DNA of 64,000 nucleotides, from assembly GCA_025175895.1 (NCBI GenBank), contig CM045994.1:64138727-64202726 (forward strand). The letters run 5' to 3'. Numbering within the stretch: the stretch's first letter is position 1; each line of letters starts with the position of its first letter. The stretch comes from Wurfbainia villosa. Lineage: Eukaryota > Streptophyta > Magnoliopsida > Zingiberales > Zingiberaceae. Shown in pieces: positions 45,378-59,500 of this stretch. Under the pieces are notes generated by a model that saw nothing but the letters and a program-made list of their open reading frames with translations, searched no databases and was not told where the DNA came from. The translations under genes were made by a program, and so were the position numbers.

Positions 45378-47863
45378 TGTAAAATACCTTTAAAAAAAAT
45401 TAGAGCCCTTGCTAATTGGGAATTATCTTGTGAAATTTTTCAGAATTTTTCAAAAATTAAAAAGGAATTTGCATGACCATTTGAAGGAAGGTCAAAGTCT
45501 AAATGGGTGTTGAGTCAAGTTGGATTAGCTCGGATTTGACCTAGGCTAACCCAACCACTTAGCGTTAAAACCCACTCGCCTTCTTCTCCTTTAACGCACG
45601 TCGATTTATTTCCTTGGTTTCTTCCCCTTCGTGACTTCTCCTCATTTCCGATCGCGTCGACTTCCTTCTTCCTCCCAACTTCTCACGCTGTAAATCTTCC
45701 GTCGTCATTCCACTGCTTTGATCTCTACCCTACCTTTGCCCGAGCGATCTCCATCCTATCTTCGTCGGAGGCGGTTGATCTCGCCCTACCTTCGCTGAGC
45801 CGGATCTCCATCCTATCTTCGTCGGAGGCGATTGATCTACGCCCTACCTACCCGAGCCAGCGATCTTTGTCCTATCTTCGTCGGAGCCAGTCGATCTCCG
45901 CCTGAGCCCGTTGCCGCCGTTGATGGCCACCTCCTCGAGCCGTTCGTCGCGCACCCTACCGCACCGCTGGCCGTGTCGATCATCATCGACCACCGCTTGT
46001 TCTCCGGATCGCACGTCGCCGGTTGGCTCCGACCGATCTAAGCGACTTCTCTTTTCTTTTCCGATCAAGTGCCCTACCTCCTCGCACGCCCCGGCCAACG
46101 CCGAAAGCCTTTACTCTCTGTCGCCGCCTCCGCTCGTCCCTGCGATCCAAAGATTCCATCGTAGAATTTGGTAACCTCATCTTGAGTTTACCCTTTTTCT
46201 CTCGTGCTTTTGATCGCGAGTTGCATCGATTTCTCCTAGCTAAATTTGGATTGCCTCCATTGAAGGTCTTCGGTCCTGCCGCCACCAGAGCGTCCTTGTC
46301 GCCAACCACATCGACTTGATCCGATCGGCGATGAAGGATAGGTAAGTGCTTGATCCATTCCTAGATGAGTGGACTTAATGGGCGTTGGTGTCGCTAAGGA
46401 TTTTTGATTTGTAGGTAAGAAGGGCAATCAAGCACGGGTTGTGATGAATAAGTTCGACTATTCCAAAATTGGACACTTCCAATTTTGGAATCAAAAGTAA
46501 TTGAGATTTAAGAAAGGTGAGTTAGTTCTAGGTAATTGATGAATTTATGCTAGTTACATTTGATTTGTTTAGATGATCGTATTAGTTGTGGAACAAGAGG
46601 TTATGCCATGTGGGATTTGGTTAATTAATCGGGATTAAGATTGGTTTAGATTCTTATTCCTACAATTTGATTATGCTAGCATGTGGTTATATTGGATTCT
46701 ACCGTTTGGATATTGGATTCGAGGTAGAGATCTTGGAGGCGAGACCGAACATGAGCTTCCTAGCGGTGGGTAATTTCCTACAGTCGGGTAGTTGTTTTTC
46801 ATTCAGATTTAGTCATTGATATGAGCATGTTAGGTGTTCATATTACCTTGACCATGTTCTTTTTATCGTATGCTTGATCTTCTACTGTCGGCTATTAACT
46901 CCATTGTTGATATCATGTTTATTTTATCATGATTAGGAGTTATACATATAGGTGATGCAAGTAACTTAGAATTTGTTTAAGTTAAGTGCAATAGTAAAGT
47001 CAGGATGACAACTGATTGTACATTGGGCAAAAAGGTCATCCGTAGGTAGACAATGTCTTTAACCTAGGGTTAGTTCTAGTACCCTTAGGTTGTATGTTAC
47101 CACCGAACATGTATTGTGCAAATGGTCAGAGGAATGATACTTAGGGTATCGCTACGACCGATGATGGTCCTAGCTTATTATAATCGAGATGAGTACGACT
47201 CTCTACATGATAGAGTGTGTCTATCATTGAGTAGGACTCTACAGGATAGAAGTCGTCGATTAGATTGGTATGACTCTCACGGGATAGAGAGTGTTATGAT
47301 CGATTGAGTACGACTCTCTGCTGGATAGAGAGTGCATTGATCGTGAGTATGATTCTCTCAGAGAATAGAGAGTCTATGGTGGATGTCTGTATGTGAGACA
47401 TTGCAGATTCATGTCATTTGCATGCATGCTGGCGACGAGGTCTCCCTTGTGGTTGAGAGTGTCGCCAGACATCCTGCCTCCATGGTTACTCATAGGAGGA
47501 GTAACCAGTGTGAGGGCAGAGCATTGAGGTGCCGCACTCTACCACTATAGACGGTGGTAGTTGGATTTGCGCGCCGTAGTCCTGCGTGTGTGGTACTCGA
47601 CCACTCATGGGTAGTGACTGTCGGAGTGACCAACAATGAGGACCCCATCGTGTAGCTTGCTCTTTACGCTTATATGCTACTCGATCATACTGCCCACTCG
47701 GCCACTCGAGAGTAGTGGTTGGTGTTGAGTTGGGACAGTTGTCATGCTCGAGCCACCGAGGCCACACTGGGGTCGTGATAGCTTTAGGGTGAGCATGACC
47801 ATGACCACATGCATGATCCGATAAGCGCTGCATATTACCATATATATATATATACATATATGC

Positions 47864-47901
<38 letters not shown>

Positions 47902-48749
47902 ATGGTTGAGATTAATATATATATATGGATACAGTCTATATATATATATATGATTATTGTGATGTTGCATTTGTTTGTACTATGCTTGTTGCATTTGTTT
48001 GTACATCATATTCATGCATGTCTCTTGCATTTGTTATACGATTGTGTCGGATGTTGGTATGTGTTGGACAGACCATAGATACCTTGACTTGTAGCATGAG
48101 TAGATTATGTGTTGGTATTACTCTTCCTGTTATATATATGTTGGATATATGTTCAGGTTGGATCAGAGTAGCGTAGCAGACTTCAGGTATGTCTGCATTT
48201 TATGTTATTCATTTCAGTTAGACGGCATATGCTCGTATTTATATACTATGCTGATATACCTGTTGTACATATGGATTATGTTGTCGAAATACATGTGATA
48301 TTACATATATATATGTTTTCTATTACCTGCTGAGTTTTACTCACCACCCTGGACCACTCGGGTTTCTGTCGCCTGAATGCGTAGAAGACTTCGTGGATCT
48401 GACGGTCACCGACGCGTCATCTCATCTCACGAGGCTCCCGTATTTTGTTTTGGGCCTGCTGTCCGCCGTGTATTGTATTTGGAGTTTTCTTGATGTACAT
48501 ATTGTATATTCGGATTTTGTCGAGGTTCTATGTTGTTGTGTTGTGTTAGTCATACCGGTATGCATGTGTGGGATTGATATCCCATTGTTGTAGTATGTTT
48601 CCGCTGTGTCTTGTATAGTTTTTGTTTTCATACATATATATTGTTGTTATTGTGGGCCTACGGGCCTTGTATTAACCCGAAATGTTGCCACGTACAGGGG
48701 AGGTGCCGTCCGTTTGATTTTCGGCTTGGTATGCTCTCGGGGCGTGACA
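45378..48749 (+). mobile_element. Gypsy LTR 3
   Basis: 3372 bases. The start reads TGTAAAATACCTTTAAAAAA, where other copies have CCGG then A-run. It shares GGTGATGCAAG with LTR 5 (LTRs 2 and 4 read GGTAATGCAAG). Confidence 0.88.
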
Positions 48750-51700
48750 ACTTTAGTGGTATCAGAGCCCAAGGTTCTGCGATGCCGTATTATGTTATTT
48801 TGAGTCGAGTGTTGGATTCTCGGGAGTCAATTTATTCGGTTTTGGTTTTCTGAGATGAGATGGACAGCGGCCTGAGCTCCAAGCAGCACGAGGTAAGAAT
48901 TCCTGAAAAACTTATGGTTTAGTAGATATTTATCTAAACTTGATCAGTAGGTGTATACAATAGAGTTATGACACCTGTGTAGACTTTTAGTAGAGGTCGT
49001 CCACCGAGACGACCAACCGGAGTTACCTTAGTGTTTATACTCCCAGTTTTATTGCCTATGCATTTAGATGCTTATAACAGGGAATAACCTGTAGTTTGTT
49101 GGTTATTGTTCGTAACCGTGGTATGTGTTGACCACTAAACGACTGACTGAGTCTGTGAGTTTTGAACCTGTGTCGAGAAGGTAATTTACCTTTGAGAGCC
49201 GACTGATACCGAGTCGAAAAACACGGGCCAAGTCGTCACATTTATTATGGAAATCAGAGACTACAGTCTTAGAGATTTCCACTAACTGTGCTAGTCAGAT
49301 CATTACCTGTTGGGTAATGGACAAGACAGACTTGTAGACTATTGTGATGCAGATAGCGGAAGGCTAGGGTACGATGTTTCATGGGATTTTATCCCCGAGT
49401 TGTTAAATCTTGAGATGTATAACTTTGAGAGTACTTTTGAGTACTTAACTCTTATACCGAGAAAGAAGAGTTGTTTGCATACCATTATCGGGATCTAAGC
49501 CGTATTTGGTGATAAATGCAGAAAATAATCTTCGGGAAATAATATATCACTTGATCATGGTTTAGTGATGTTGAAAGAGAGTATTTCCCCGTGTCACTTT
49601 TAGCGACGCATTGTAAGGAATTCTTGAGCTTCAAGAAAGGGTGCTCGGTTAGTAATCGCAGTAGTCGTGAGACTTGCAAGGTTACGACCACCTAATAGCT
49701 CAAGAAGATGAATGGATGATTTAAGCCACCCGAGTTATTGACTTATAGTTCGATAAGGAAGCCGGGATCTTCATCGGATCCTCAGGAAGACATTGGATTA
49801 AGACAGAGTTTAGGAATGACTCGTATAAGTGTTTAGGTGATGAAGATCGATAAGCGGATATTGCAAGTCGATATTGAGTAAGAAGCCTCCGAATGTTGGA
49901 CAAAGGAGCAAGATCGAGTCGAGGCCTTGGGGCTACTTTCCGATTATAGAAGACCAATTGAAGATCATCGTAAGGTTCTTGTGGATATCAAAGAAAATCG
50001 TAACAAAGACTCAAAGGAATTGTATGCGTGGCGACTACAAAGACACGTAAAGCCGATTATCTGTTGGAGCAGTTCATCCGACATGCTATTGTGAGCAACC
50101 GTGCATGATGGAGGAAGTATACTTTGAAGACACAGTTGAAGACTATCGATGGTGTTCCAGGAGGAAGATGCATTGTCTCGACAGTAGAGATCAGCACCGA
50201 AGATTGGATTGTTTCATCAGCAACAACCTACTACCTCAGGCGTGGTTGGAGTTCCTTGATACTCCCCTTCAGCAGGGATCGCATGTAGCAAAGATCGAGA
50301 AGACATTGTAGAAGACTCGCAGACAACAACAAAGCTTACCTCGGATGTGATTTGCCTAGTGCAGAGGAGAGAGTATACGACAAAGGTCGTATCTATTCGG
50401 TAATCTTCAGTTGAAGCTCGTAGGATTTAGGGATGTGATCAGATGATCTAGGAAAATCCCTGGATTATTCGTCGCAAAAATGCAACCGCTTTGTCGTGGA
50501 CTATTGGATCTGATCTCGTTCTCTTCGGAGAAAGGCGGAGACCTGCGGGGAGCCTTTGGATCGGATCGACAGATAATTGATCGTTCAGGGTATTACTTTA
50601 GTTTACCCTCTAGGTTAATATGTTGAGAGATGCTTGTAGTTACAAGTATCTGTATCTAGAACATTCTTAGTCTGGATTAAAAAGGGATCCTTTACATCGA
50701 CTTGTGGGTCGGTGGTATCTCTACGTTAGGTGAGAAGTGGACCAACAATTAAGAAGTTAAGGGATACCCTTAGACTTTGATAGACATACTTTGCTGTAGA
50801 TATATCCTTACGGATGGTCAAATTGTTGGAAGTATGGTACGATATGTCTCTCGGATGTGCGTATAATCTGAGAGCCTTCGGATGTAATTTTGGATGAACT
50901 CCAAGGCTTGCCGTTGTTTAGGCAAGTGGAGTAGGCGTTCGAAATGATTGCGAAAATAGTCCAGTATCGAAGATCACATATCGAGTGATAATTTTGTTGG
51001 TATCAGTGTTGTTAAACACTATGGAAATTGGAAGAACGTAAGTTGTGATTATAGGAGATGTTGGAGGGGATATTTACCTATCCCAGTATTCCTCCTTGAG
51101 AAGATCCGGAACTCTTTGTTGAAAGAGAGATGGACCTTTGAAGGTATGCATCGATTATCGATGATGGAATACAGTAGTTGTCATGATAAATATCCTTGTT
51201 GTGGATAGATGATCTATTTAGATCAGCCAAAGACACCTGTGTATACTCTAAGGTTGGTTTACGACTGGAGTACTGATATTGTAGTGACATGATGTCATAC
51301 GATTATCATTGTTGATGTAATGATTAATATATATCATCAGCTTAGAGTAAAGGGGATGCAGGTGTGTAGATACGCCAATTTCATACTTGGTATGAATTTT
51401 TATGAGTTTTGATAAAGTTGTTAGACTAATTAACGATTTAGTCACCACTGGATTTAAGAATCGTGTATCTTGGACACGATTGGATCAGTTGGTATTTGTT
51501 GGAGTTGCGTAACCTGGCCACTGTTGATTGTAGTAGTTGGAGTTGCGCACTCGACCACCGTAGATGGTGGTTTTCCTTGTATGTTTTGGTTAGTACTGTA
51601 GATGTGGATAGAATGTTTGGCATTACTATACCACAGACTTGTTTGACAAAGGTGATGATGGAAGTCGGTCGTGAAACCAGTTTACATGACCTAGATGACG

Positions 51701-53090
51701 GTTAACTTTTACGCAAGTATTAGTTAATCCTTTTGGAATAGATAAAAGGATGATGTACGCAGATGCGTCGTTTCAGGGATCGGAGCGAATCCGATACAGT
51801 TGCATGAGACGTATCTTATGCTTACGACAGTTAAGAAACTACGAGATAGTCTGTCATATACATGACGTGACTTTAGTAGTTATTGTCTGGATTTGTAATT
51901 GTATGGAGCATGAATGCTCATGGGATTTTAACTAACTACTGGATAGCTAGTATAAAGTTGCTGGAACGCGAATAGTTGTAATTTGCGAGATTTGATCGCT
52001 ATAGTCTTCCATGCACTTACAGAGTGTGTGGTAGAGGGGATCTTGAATGGTTGATGGATTTCTCTTCTGAGAAAATAATTCCCCGTCTCTGATAAGGATA
52101 GTGGATTTTGGAATTTCAGTGTTAAGAAAGAGTTGCTATAGAAAGCACATCATTCGAGATGGGCTATATACCTTGGTGGTACTCAGATGTACTGAGAGTG
52201 AAACGTTTATACGGGTGGAATGGTATAAAGAGAGTTATAGCAGATTTTGCTGCTCGATGTTTAGTATGCCAGTAGGTGAAGGTTGAACATCAGAAACTTG
52301 CTGGATTGCTCTAGAAAATTTCGATTCCGAAATGGAAGTGGGAGCATATCACGATTGATTGCGTTACGGGATTGCCTAGGACCTGTAAAGGACATGATGC
52401 GATTTGGGTGAGTGTGGATCGACTCACCAAATCAGCTCATTTTCCTTTCTATTTGTGGGTCGTACTTGTTGGATCATCCGACAGCGTTGTATTACCCGAA
52501 AGATTATCATACGGAGTACTTTTGAGTACTATATCTGATAGAGATCCGCGATTTACCTTGCGATTTTTAGTAGAGTCTGCACCAGACTATGGGCACAGAG
52601 CTTCGGCTTAGTATAACGTTTCATCCGCAGACAGATAAACGGTCTAAGTGTATCATTTAGATGTTGGAGGATCTATTCAGATCTTGTGTCGTGGATTATG
52701 GAGGTGTGGCTTATCGGTTAGCTTTACCCCGACATTTACGGTACTCACAACGTATTTCTGTTTTTATCTTGAGGAAATACATGTCGCATGTTGATCATGC
52801 TCGAAAGAGGTTCCGAATTCTACCTCAGTCTAATACGACTTACGAGGTGATTCCAGGGTGGAGCATGGGTCGCAAGGAGCGACAGTAGCGGAACAAGACC
52901 ATCCGACTCGTAAAGGTTGGATGACAGTATCCGACTGATGAGGAGACTATATGGGAGCTGGAAGATACTATCCGAGCTCAATAGTCACATTTGTTCACTT
53001 GAGGCATGTAGTAGTTCAAGAAATTTCTTGAGTTGGTTCTCATATTTAAGTACGAAATTTGGGGACCAAATTTTTATAAGTGGGGGAGAA
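48750..53090 (+). pseudogene. Gypsy internal region 3 (type A), non-coding pol remnants
   Basis: It carries type A markers like unit 1: ATTCCCCGTC (near 52077), TTATACGGGTGG (near 52207) and GAAGGTTGAAC (near 52278). RNase H is at 51747-51935 and integrase at 52245-52700. A 5-base loss (TGCAC) near 52511 removes the sequence that the other units keep before GGAGTACTTTTGAG. Confidence 0.85.
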
Positions 53091-56000
53091 TGTAAAATAC
53101 CGGAAAAAAAAAATTATATCCCTTGCTAATTGGGAATTATCTTGTGAAATTTTTCAGAATTTTTCAAAAATTAAAAAGGAATTTGCATGACCATTTGAAG
53201 GAAGGTCAAAGTCTAAATGGGTGTTGAGTCAAGTTGGATTAGCTCGGATTTGACCTAGGCTAACCCAACCACTTAGCGTTAAAAACCCACTCGTCTTCTC
53301 CTTTAACGCACGTCGATTTATTTCCTTCGGTTTCTTCCCCTTTCGTGACTTCTCCTCATTTCCCCGATCGCGTCGACTTCCTTCTTCCTCCCAACTTCTC
53401 ACGCGCAGCCGCAAATCTTCCGTCGTCGCTCCACTCGCCTGATCTCTACCCTACCTTTGCCTGAGCCAGCGATCTCCATCCTATCTTCGTCGGAGGCAGT
53501 TGATCTCTGCCCTACCTTCGCCTGAGCCAGCGATCTCCATCCTATCTTCGTCGGAGGCAGTTGATCTCTGCCCTACCTCGTCTGAGCCAGCGATCTTTGT
53601 CCTATCTTCGTCGGAGGCAGTCGATCTCCGCCCGAGCCCGTTGCCGCCACTGATGGCCACCTCCTCGAGCCGTTCGTCGCACACCCTACCGCACCGCCGT
53701 CGTGCCGATCATCATCGACCACCGCTTGTTCTCCGGATCGCGCGTCGCCCGGTTGACTGCCGTCTCCGACCGACGGCTACTCTTTTCTTTTCCCGATCAA
53801 GTGCCCTACCTCCTCAGCGCCGCCCCGGCGGCCAACGCCGACGCTGAAGCCTTTACTCCTCTGTTCAGGCCGTCGTCCCTCTGTTCTGCCGATCCAGCAT
53901 CGTCACTGGGAATTTGGTAACCTCATCGTGAGTTTACCCTTTTTCTCTGTGCTTTTGATCGCGAGTTGCATCGATTTCTCCTAGCTAAATTTGGATTGCC
54001 TCCGTTGAAGGTCTTGCTGTGTCCTGCTGCCACCAGGAGCGTCCTTGTCGTCAACCACATCGACTTGATCTGATCTGGCCAGTGAAGGATAGGTAAGTGC
54101 TTGATCCATTCCTAGATGAGTGGACTTAATGGGCAGCTTGGTGTCAGCTAAGGATTTTTGATTTGTAGGTAAGAAGGGCAATCGAAGCACGGGTTGTGAC
54201 TGAATAAGTTCGACTATTCCAAAATTGGACACTTCCAATTTTGGAATCCAAAAGCTGTGTAATTGAGATTTAAGAAAGGTGAGTTGGTTCTAGGTAATTG
54301 ATGAATTTATGCTAGTTACATTTGATTTGTTTAGATGATCAGTATTAGTTGTGGAACAAGAGGTTATGCCATGTGGGATTTGGTTAATTAATCGGGGATT
54401 AAGATTGGTTTAGATTCTTATTCCTACAATTTGATTATGCTAGCATGTGGTTATATTGGATTCTACCGTTTCAGATATTGGATTCGAGGTAGAGATCTTG
54501 GAGGCGGAGACCGTCAACATGAGCTTCCTAGCAGGTGGGTAATTTCCTACCTGGTCCGGGTAGTTGTTTTTCATTCAGATTTAGTCATTGATATGAGCAT
54601 GTTAGGTGTTCATATTACCTTGACCATGTTCTTTTTATCGTATGCTTGATCTTTTACCGTTGGCTATTAACTCCATTGTTGATATCATGTTTATTTTATC
54701 ATGATTAGGAGTTATACATATAGGTAATGCAAGTAACTTAGAATTTGTTTAAGTTAAGTGCAAATAGTAAAGTACGGATGACAACCTGATTGTACATTGG
54801 GCAAAAAGGTCATCCGTAGGTAGACAATGTCTTTAACCTAGGGTTAGTTCTAGTACCCTTAGGTTGTATGTTACCATCGAACATGTATTGTGCAAATGGT
54901 CAGAGGAATGATACTTAGGGTATCGCTACGGACCGATGGTCCTAGCTTATTATAATCAGATGAGTACGACTCTCTACATGATAGAGAGTGTGTCTATCAG
55001 TTGAGTAGGACTCTCTACAGGATAGAGAGTGCGTCGATTAGATTGGTATGACTCTCTACAGGATAGAGAGTGTTATGATCAGTTGAGTACGACTCTCTGC
55101 TGGATAGAGAGTGCGTTGATCTGGTGAGTATGATTCTCTGTAGAATAGAGAGTCTATGGTGGATGTCTGTATGTGAGACATTGCATTCATATCATTTGCA
55201 TGCACGCTGGCGACGAGGTCTCCCTTGTGGTCGAGAGTGTCGCCAGTCATTCTGCCTCCACGGTTACTCATAGGAAGAGTAACCGGTGTGAGGGCAGAGC
55301 ATTGAGGTGCCGCACTCTACCACTATAGACGGTGGTAGTTGGATTTGCGTGCCGTAGTCCTGCGTGTGTGGTACTCGACCACTCATGGGTAGTGACTGTC
55401 GGAGTGACCAACAGCAGGGACCCCCATCGTGTAGCTTGCTCTTTACGCTTATATGCTACTCGATCATACTGCCCACTCGGCCACTCGAGAGTAGTGGTTG
55501 GTGTTGAGTTAGGACAGTTGTCATGCTCGAGCCACCGAGGCCACACTGGGGTCGTGATAGCTTTAGGGTGAGCCGACATGACCATGCATGCTGCATAGCC
55601 GTATCTGATGGCGCTTTGCATATTACCATATATATATATATACATATATGCATGTATATATATATATATATATATATATGGATGGTTGAGATTAATATAT
55701 ATATATGGATACAGTCTATATATATATATATGATTATTGTGATGTTGCATTTGTTTGTACTATGCTTGTTGCATTTGTTTGTACATCATATTCATGCATG
55801 TCTCTTGCATTTGTTATACAATTGTGTCGGATGTTGGTATGTGTTGGACAGACCATAGATACCTTGACTTGTAGCATGAGTAGATTATGTGTTGGTATTA
55901 CTCTTCCTGTTATATATATGTTGGATATATGTTCAGGTTGGATCAGAGTAGCGTAGCAGACTTCAGGTATGTCTGCATTTTATGTTATTCATTTCAGTTA

Positions 56001-56524
56001 GACGGCATATGCTCGTATTTATATACTATCTTTGATATACTGTACATATGGATTATGTTGTGAAATACATGTGATATTACATATATATATGTTTTCTATT
56101 ACTCTTTGAGTTTTACTCACCACCCCCGGACCACAGGTTTTCGTCGCCTGTAATGCGGTAGAAGACTCGTGGCGACAGATGCAGTCGGTGACGTCATCTC
56201 ATCTCACGAGGCTCCCGTATTTTGTTTTGGGCCTGCTGTCCGCCGTGTATTGTATTTGGAGTTTTCTTGATGTACATGTGTATATTCGGATTTTGTCGAG
56301 GTTACGTGTTGTTGTGTTGTGTTAGTCATACTAGATGCATGTGTGGGATTGATATCCCATTGTTGTAGTATGTTTCCGCTGTGTCTTGTATAGTTTTTGT
56401 TTTCATACATATATATTGTTGTTATTGTGGGCCTACGGGCCTTGTATTAACCCGAAATGTTGCCACGTACAGGGGAGGTGCCGTCCGTTTGATTTTCGGC
56501 TCGGTATGCTCTCGGGGCGTGACA
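53091..56524 (+). mobile_element. Gypsy LTR 4
   Basis: 3434 bases. This is the cleanest uninterrupted LTR, with three intact 61-bp repeat units (53459-53640) and the perfect 12-bp inverted repeat near 54215. Use it as the reference copy for the family. Confidence 0.9.
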
Positions 56525-59500
56525 ACTTTAGTGGTATCAGAGCCCAAGGTTCTGCGATGCCGTATTATGTTATTTTGAGTCGAGTGTTGGATTCTCGGGA
56601 GTCAATTTATTCGGTTTTGGTTTTCTGAGATGAGATGATGGCTGAGGCTCCAAGCAAAGACGAGGTAAGAATTCCTGAAAAACTTATGGTTTAGTAGATA
56701 TTTATCTAAACTTGATCAGTAGGTGTATACAATAGAGTTATGACACCTGTGTAGACTTTTAGTAGAGGTCGTCCACCGAGACGACCAACCGGAGTTACCT
56801 TAGTGTTTATACTCCCAGTTTTATTGCCTATGCATTTAGATGCTTATAACAGGGAATAACCTGTAGTTTGTTGGTTATTATTCGTAACCGTGGTATGTGT
56901 TGACCACGGAAACGACCTGTTGAGTCTGTGAGTTTTGAACCTGTGTCGAGAAGGTAATTTACCTTTGAGAGCCGACTGATACCGAGTCGGAAAACACGGG
57001 CCAAGTCGTTACATTTATTATGGAAATCAGAGACTACAGTCTTAGAGATTTCCACTAACTGTGCTAGTCAGATCATTACCTGTTGGGTAATGGACAAGAC
57101 AGACTTGTAGACTATTGTGATGCAGATAGCGGAAGGCTAGGGTACGATGTTTCATGGGGATTTTATCCCTGAGTTGTTCGTACTGAGATGTATAACTTTG
57201 AGAGTACTTTTGAGTACTTAACTCATGTTATACCGAGAAAGAAGAGTTGTTTGCATACCATTATCGGGATCAAGCCGGTATTTGGTGATAAATGCAGAAA
57301 ATAATCTTCGGGAAATAATATATCACTTGATCATGGTTTAGTGATGTTGAAAGAGAGTATTTCCCCATGTCACTTTTAGCGACGCATTGTAAGGAATTCT
57401 TGAGCTTCAAGAAAGGGTGCTCGGTTAGTAATAGTGTACTGTGCAGAGTCGTGAGACTTGCAAAGGTTACGACCACCTAATAGCTCAAGAAGATGAATGG
57501 ATGATTTAAGCCACCCAGAGTTATTGACTTATAGTTCGATAAGGAAGTCGGGATCTTCTATCAGATCCTACCGGAAGACATTGGATTAAGATAGGAGTTT
57601 AGGAATGACTCCGTATAAGTGTTTAGGTGATGAAGATCGATAAGCAGATATTGCAAGTCAGATATTGGAGTAAGAAGCCTCCGAATGTTGGACAAAAGGA
57701 GCAAGATCGGAGTCAGAGGCCTTGGGGCTACTTTCCGATTATAGAAGACCAATTGAAGATCATCAGAAGGTTCTTGTGGATATCAGCAAAATCAGAACAA
57801 AGACTCCGAAGGAATTGTGTGCGTACAGTGCGGACCACAAAGACACGCAGCCGATTATCTCGTTGAGCAGTTCATCTGCTTTATTGAGCAACCGGTACAG
57901 TGGAGGAAGTATACTTTGAAGACACAGTTGAAGACTATCGATGGTGTTCCAGGAGAAAGATGCATTGTCTCGACAGTAGAGATCAGCACCGAAGATTGGA
58001 TTGTTTCATCAGCAACAACCTACTACCTCAGGCGTGGTTGGAGTTCCTTGATACTCCCCTTCAGCAGGGATCAGCACAGAAGCAGCATCAGCAGAAGACA
58101 TTGTAGAAGACTCAGCAGACAACAACAAACAGTTACCTCCAGATGTGATTTGCCTAGTGCAGAGGAGAGAGTATACGACAAAGGTCGTATCTATTCGGTA
58201 ATCTTCAGTTGCAGCTCGTAGGATTTAGGGATGTGATCAGATGATCTAGGAAAATCCCTGGATTATTCATCGCAAAAATGCAACCGCTTTGTCGTGGACT
58301 GTTGGATCTGATCTCGTTCTCTTCGGAGAAAGGCGGAGACCTGCGGGGAGCCTTTGGATCGGATCGACAGATAATTGATCGTTCAGGGTATTACTTTAGT
58401 TTACCCTCTAGGTTAATATGTTGAGAGATGCTTGTAGTTACAAGTATCTGTATCTAGAACATTCTTAGTCTGGATTAAAAAGGGATCCTTTACATCGACT
58501 TGTGGGTCGGTGGTATCTCTACGTTAGGTGAGAAGTGGACCAACAATTAAGAAGTTAAGGGATACCCTTAGACTTTGATAGACATACTTTGCTGTAGATA
58601 TATCCTTACGGATGGTCAAATTGTTGGAAGTATGGTACGATATGTCTCTCGGATGTGCGTATAATCTGAGAGCCTTCGGATGTAATTTTGGATGAACTCC
58701 AAGGCTTGCCGTTGTTTAGGCAAGTGGAGTAGGCGTTCGAAATGATTGCGAAAATAGTCCAGTATCGAAGATCACATATCGAGTGATAATTTTGTTGGTA
58801 TCAGTGTTGTTAAACACTATGGAAGTGGAAGAGCGTAAGTTGTGATTATAGGAGATGTTGGAGGAGATTTACCTATCCCAGTATTCCTCCTTGAGAAGAT
58901 CCGGAACTCTTTGTTGAAAGAGAGATGGACCTTTGAAGGTATGCATCGATTATCGATGATGGAATACAGTAGTTGTCATGATAAATATCCTTGTTGTGGA
59001 TAGATGATCTATTTAGATCAGCCAAAGACACCTGTGTATATACTCTGTTACAGTAGATCTTGATATTGTAGTGACATGATGTCATACGATTATCATTGTT
59101 GATGTAATGATTAATATATATCATCAGCTTAGAGTAAAGGGGATGCAGGTGTGTAGATACGCCAATTTCATACTTGGTATGAATTTTTATGAGTTTTGAT
59201 AAAGTTGTTAGACTAATTAACGATTTAGTCACCACTGGATTTAAGAATCGTGTATCTTGGACACGATTGGATCGATTAATTATTTGTTGGAGTTGCGTAA
59301 CCCGCCACCGTTGATTGTAGTAGTTGGAGTTACTCGACCACCGTAGATGGTGGTTTTCCTTGTATGTTTTGGTTAATCTTAAGATCGTAGATGTGGATAG
59401 AATGTTTGGCATTACTATACCACGACTTGTTTCGACAAAGGTGATGATGGAAATCATTTAATTGGTGAAACCAGTTTACGACCTAGATGACGGTTAACTT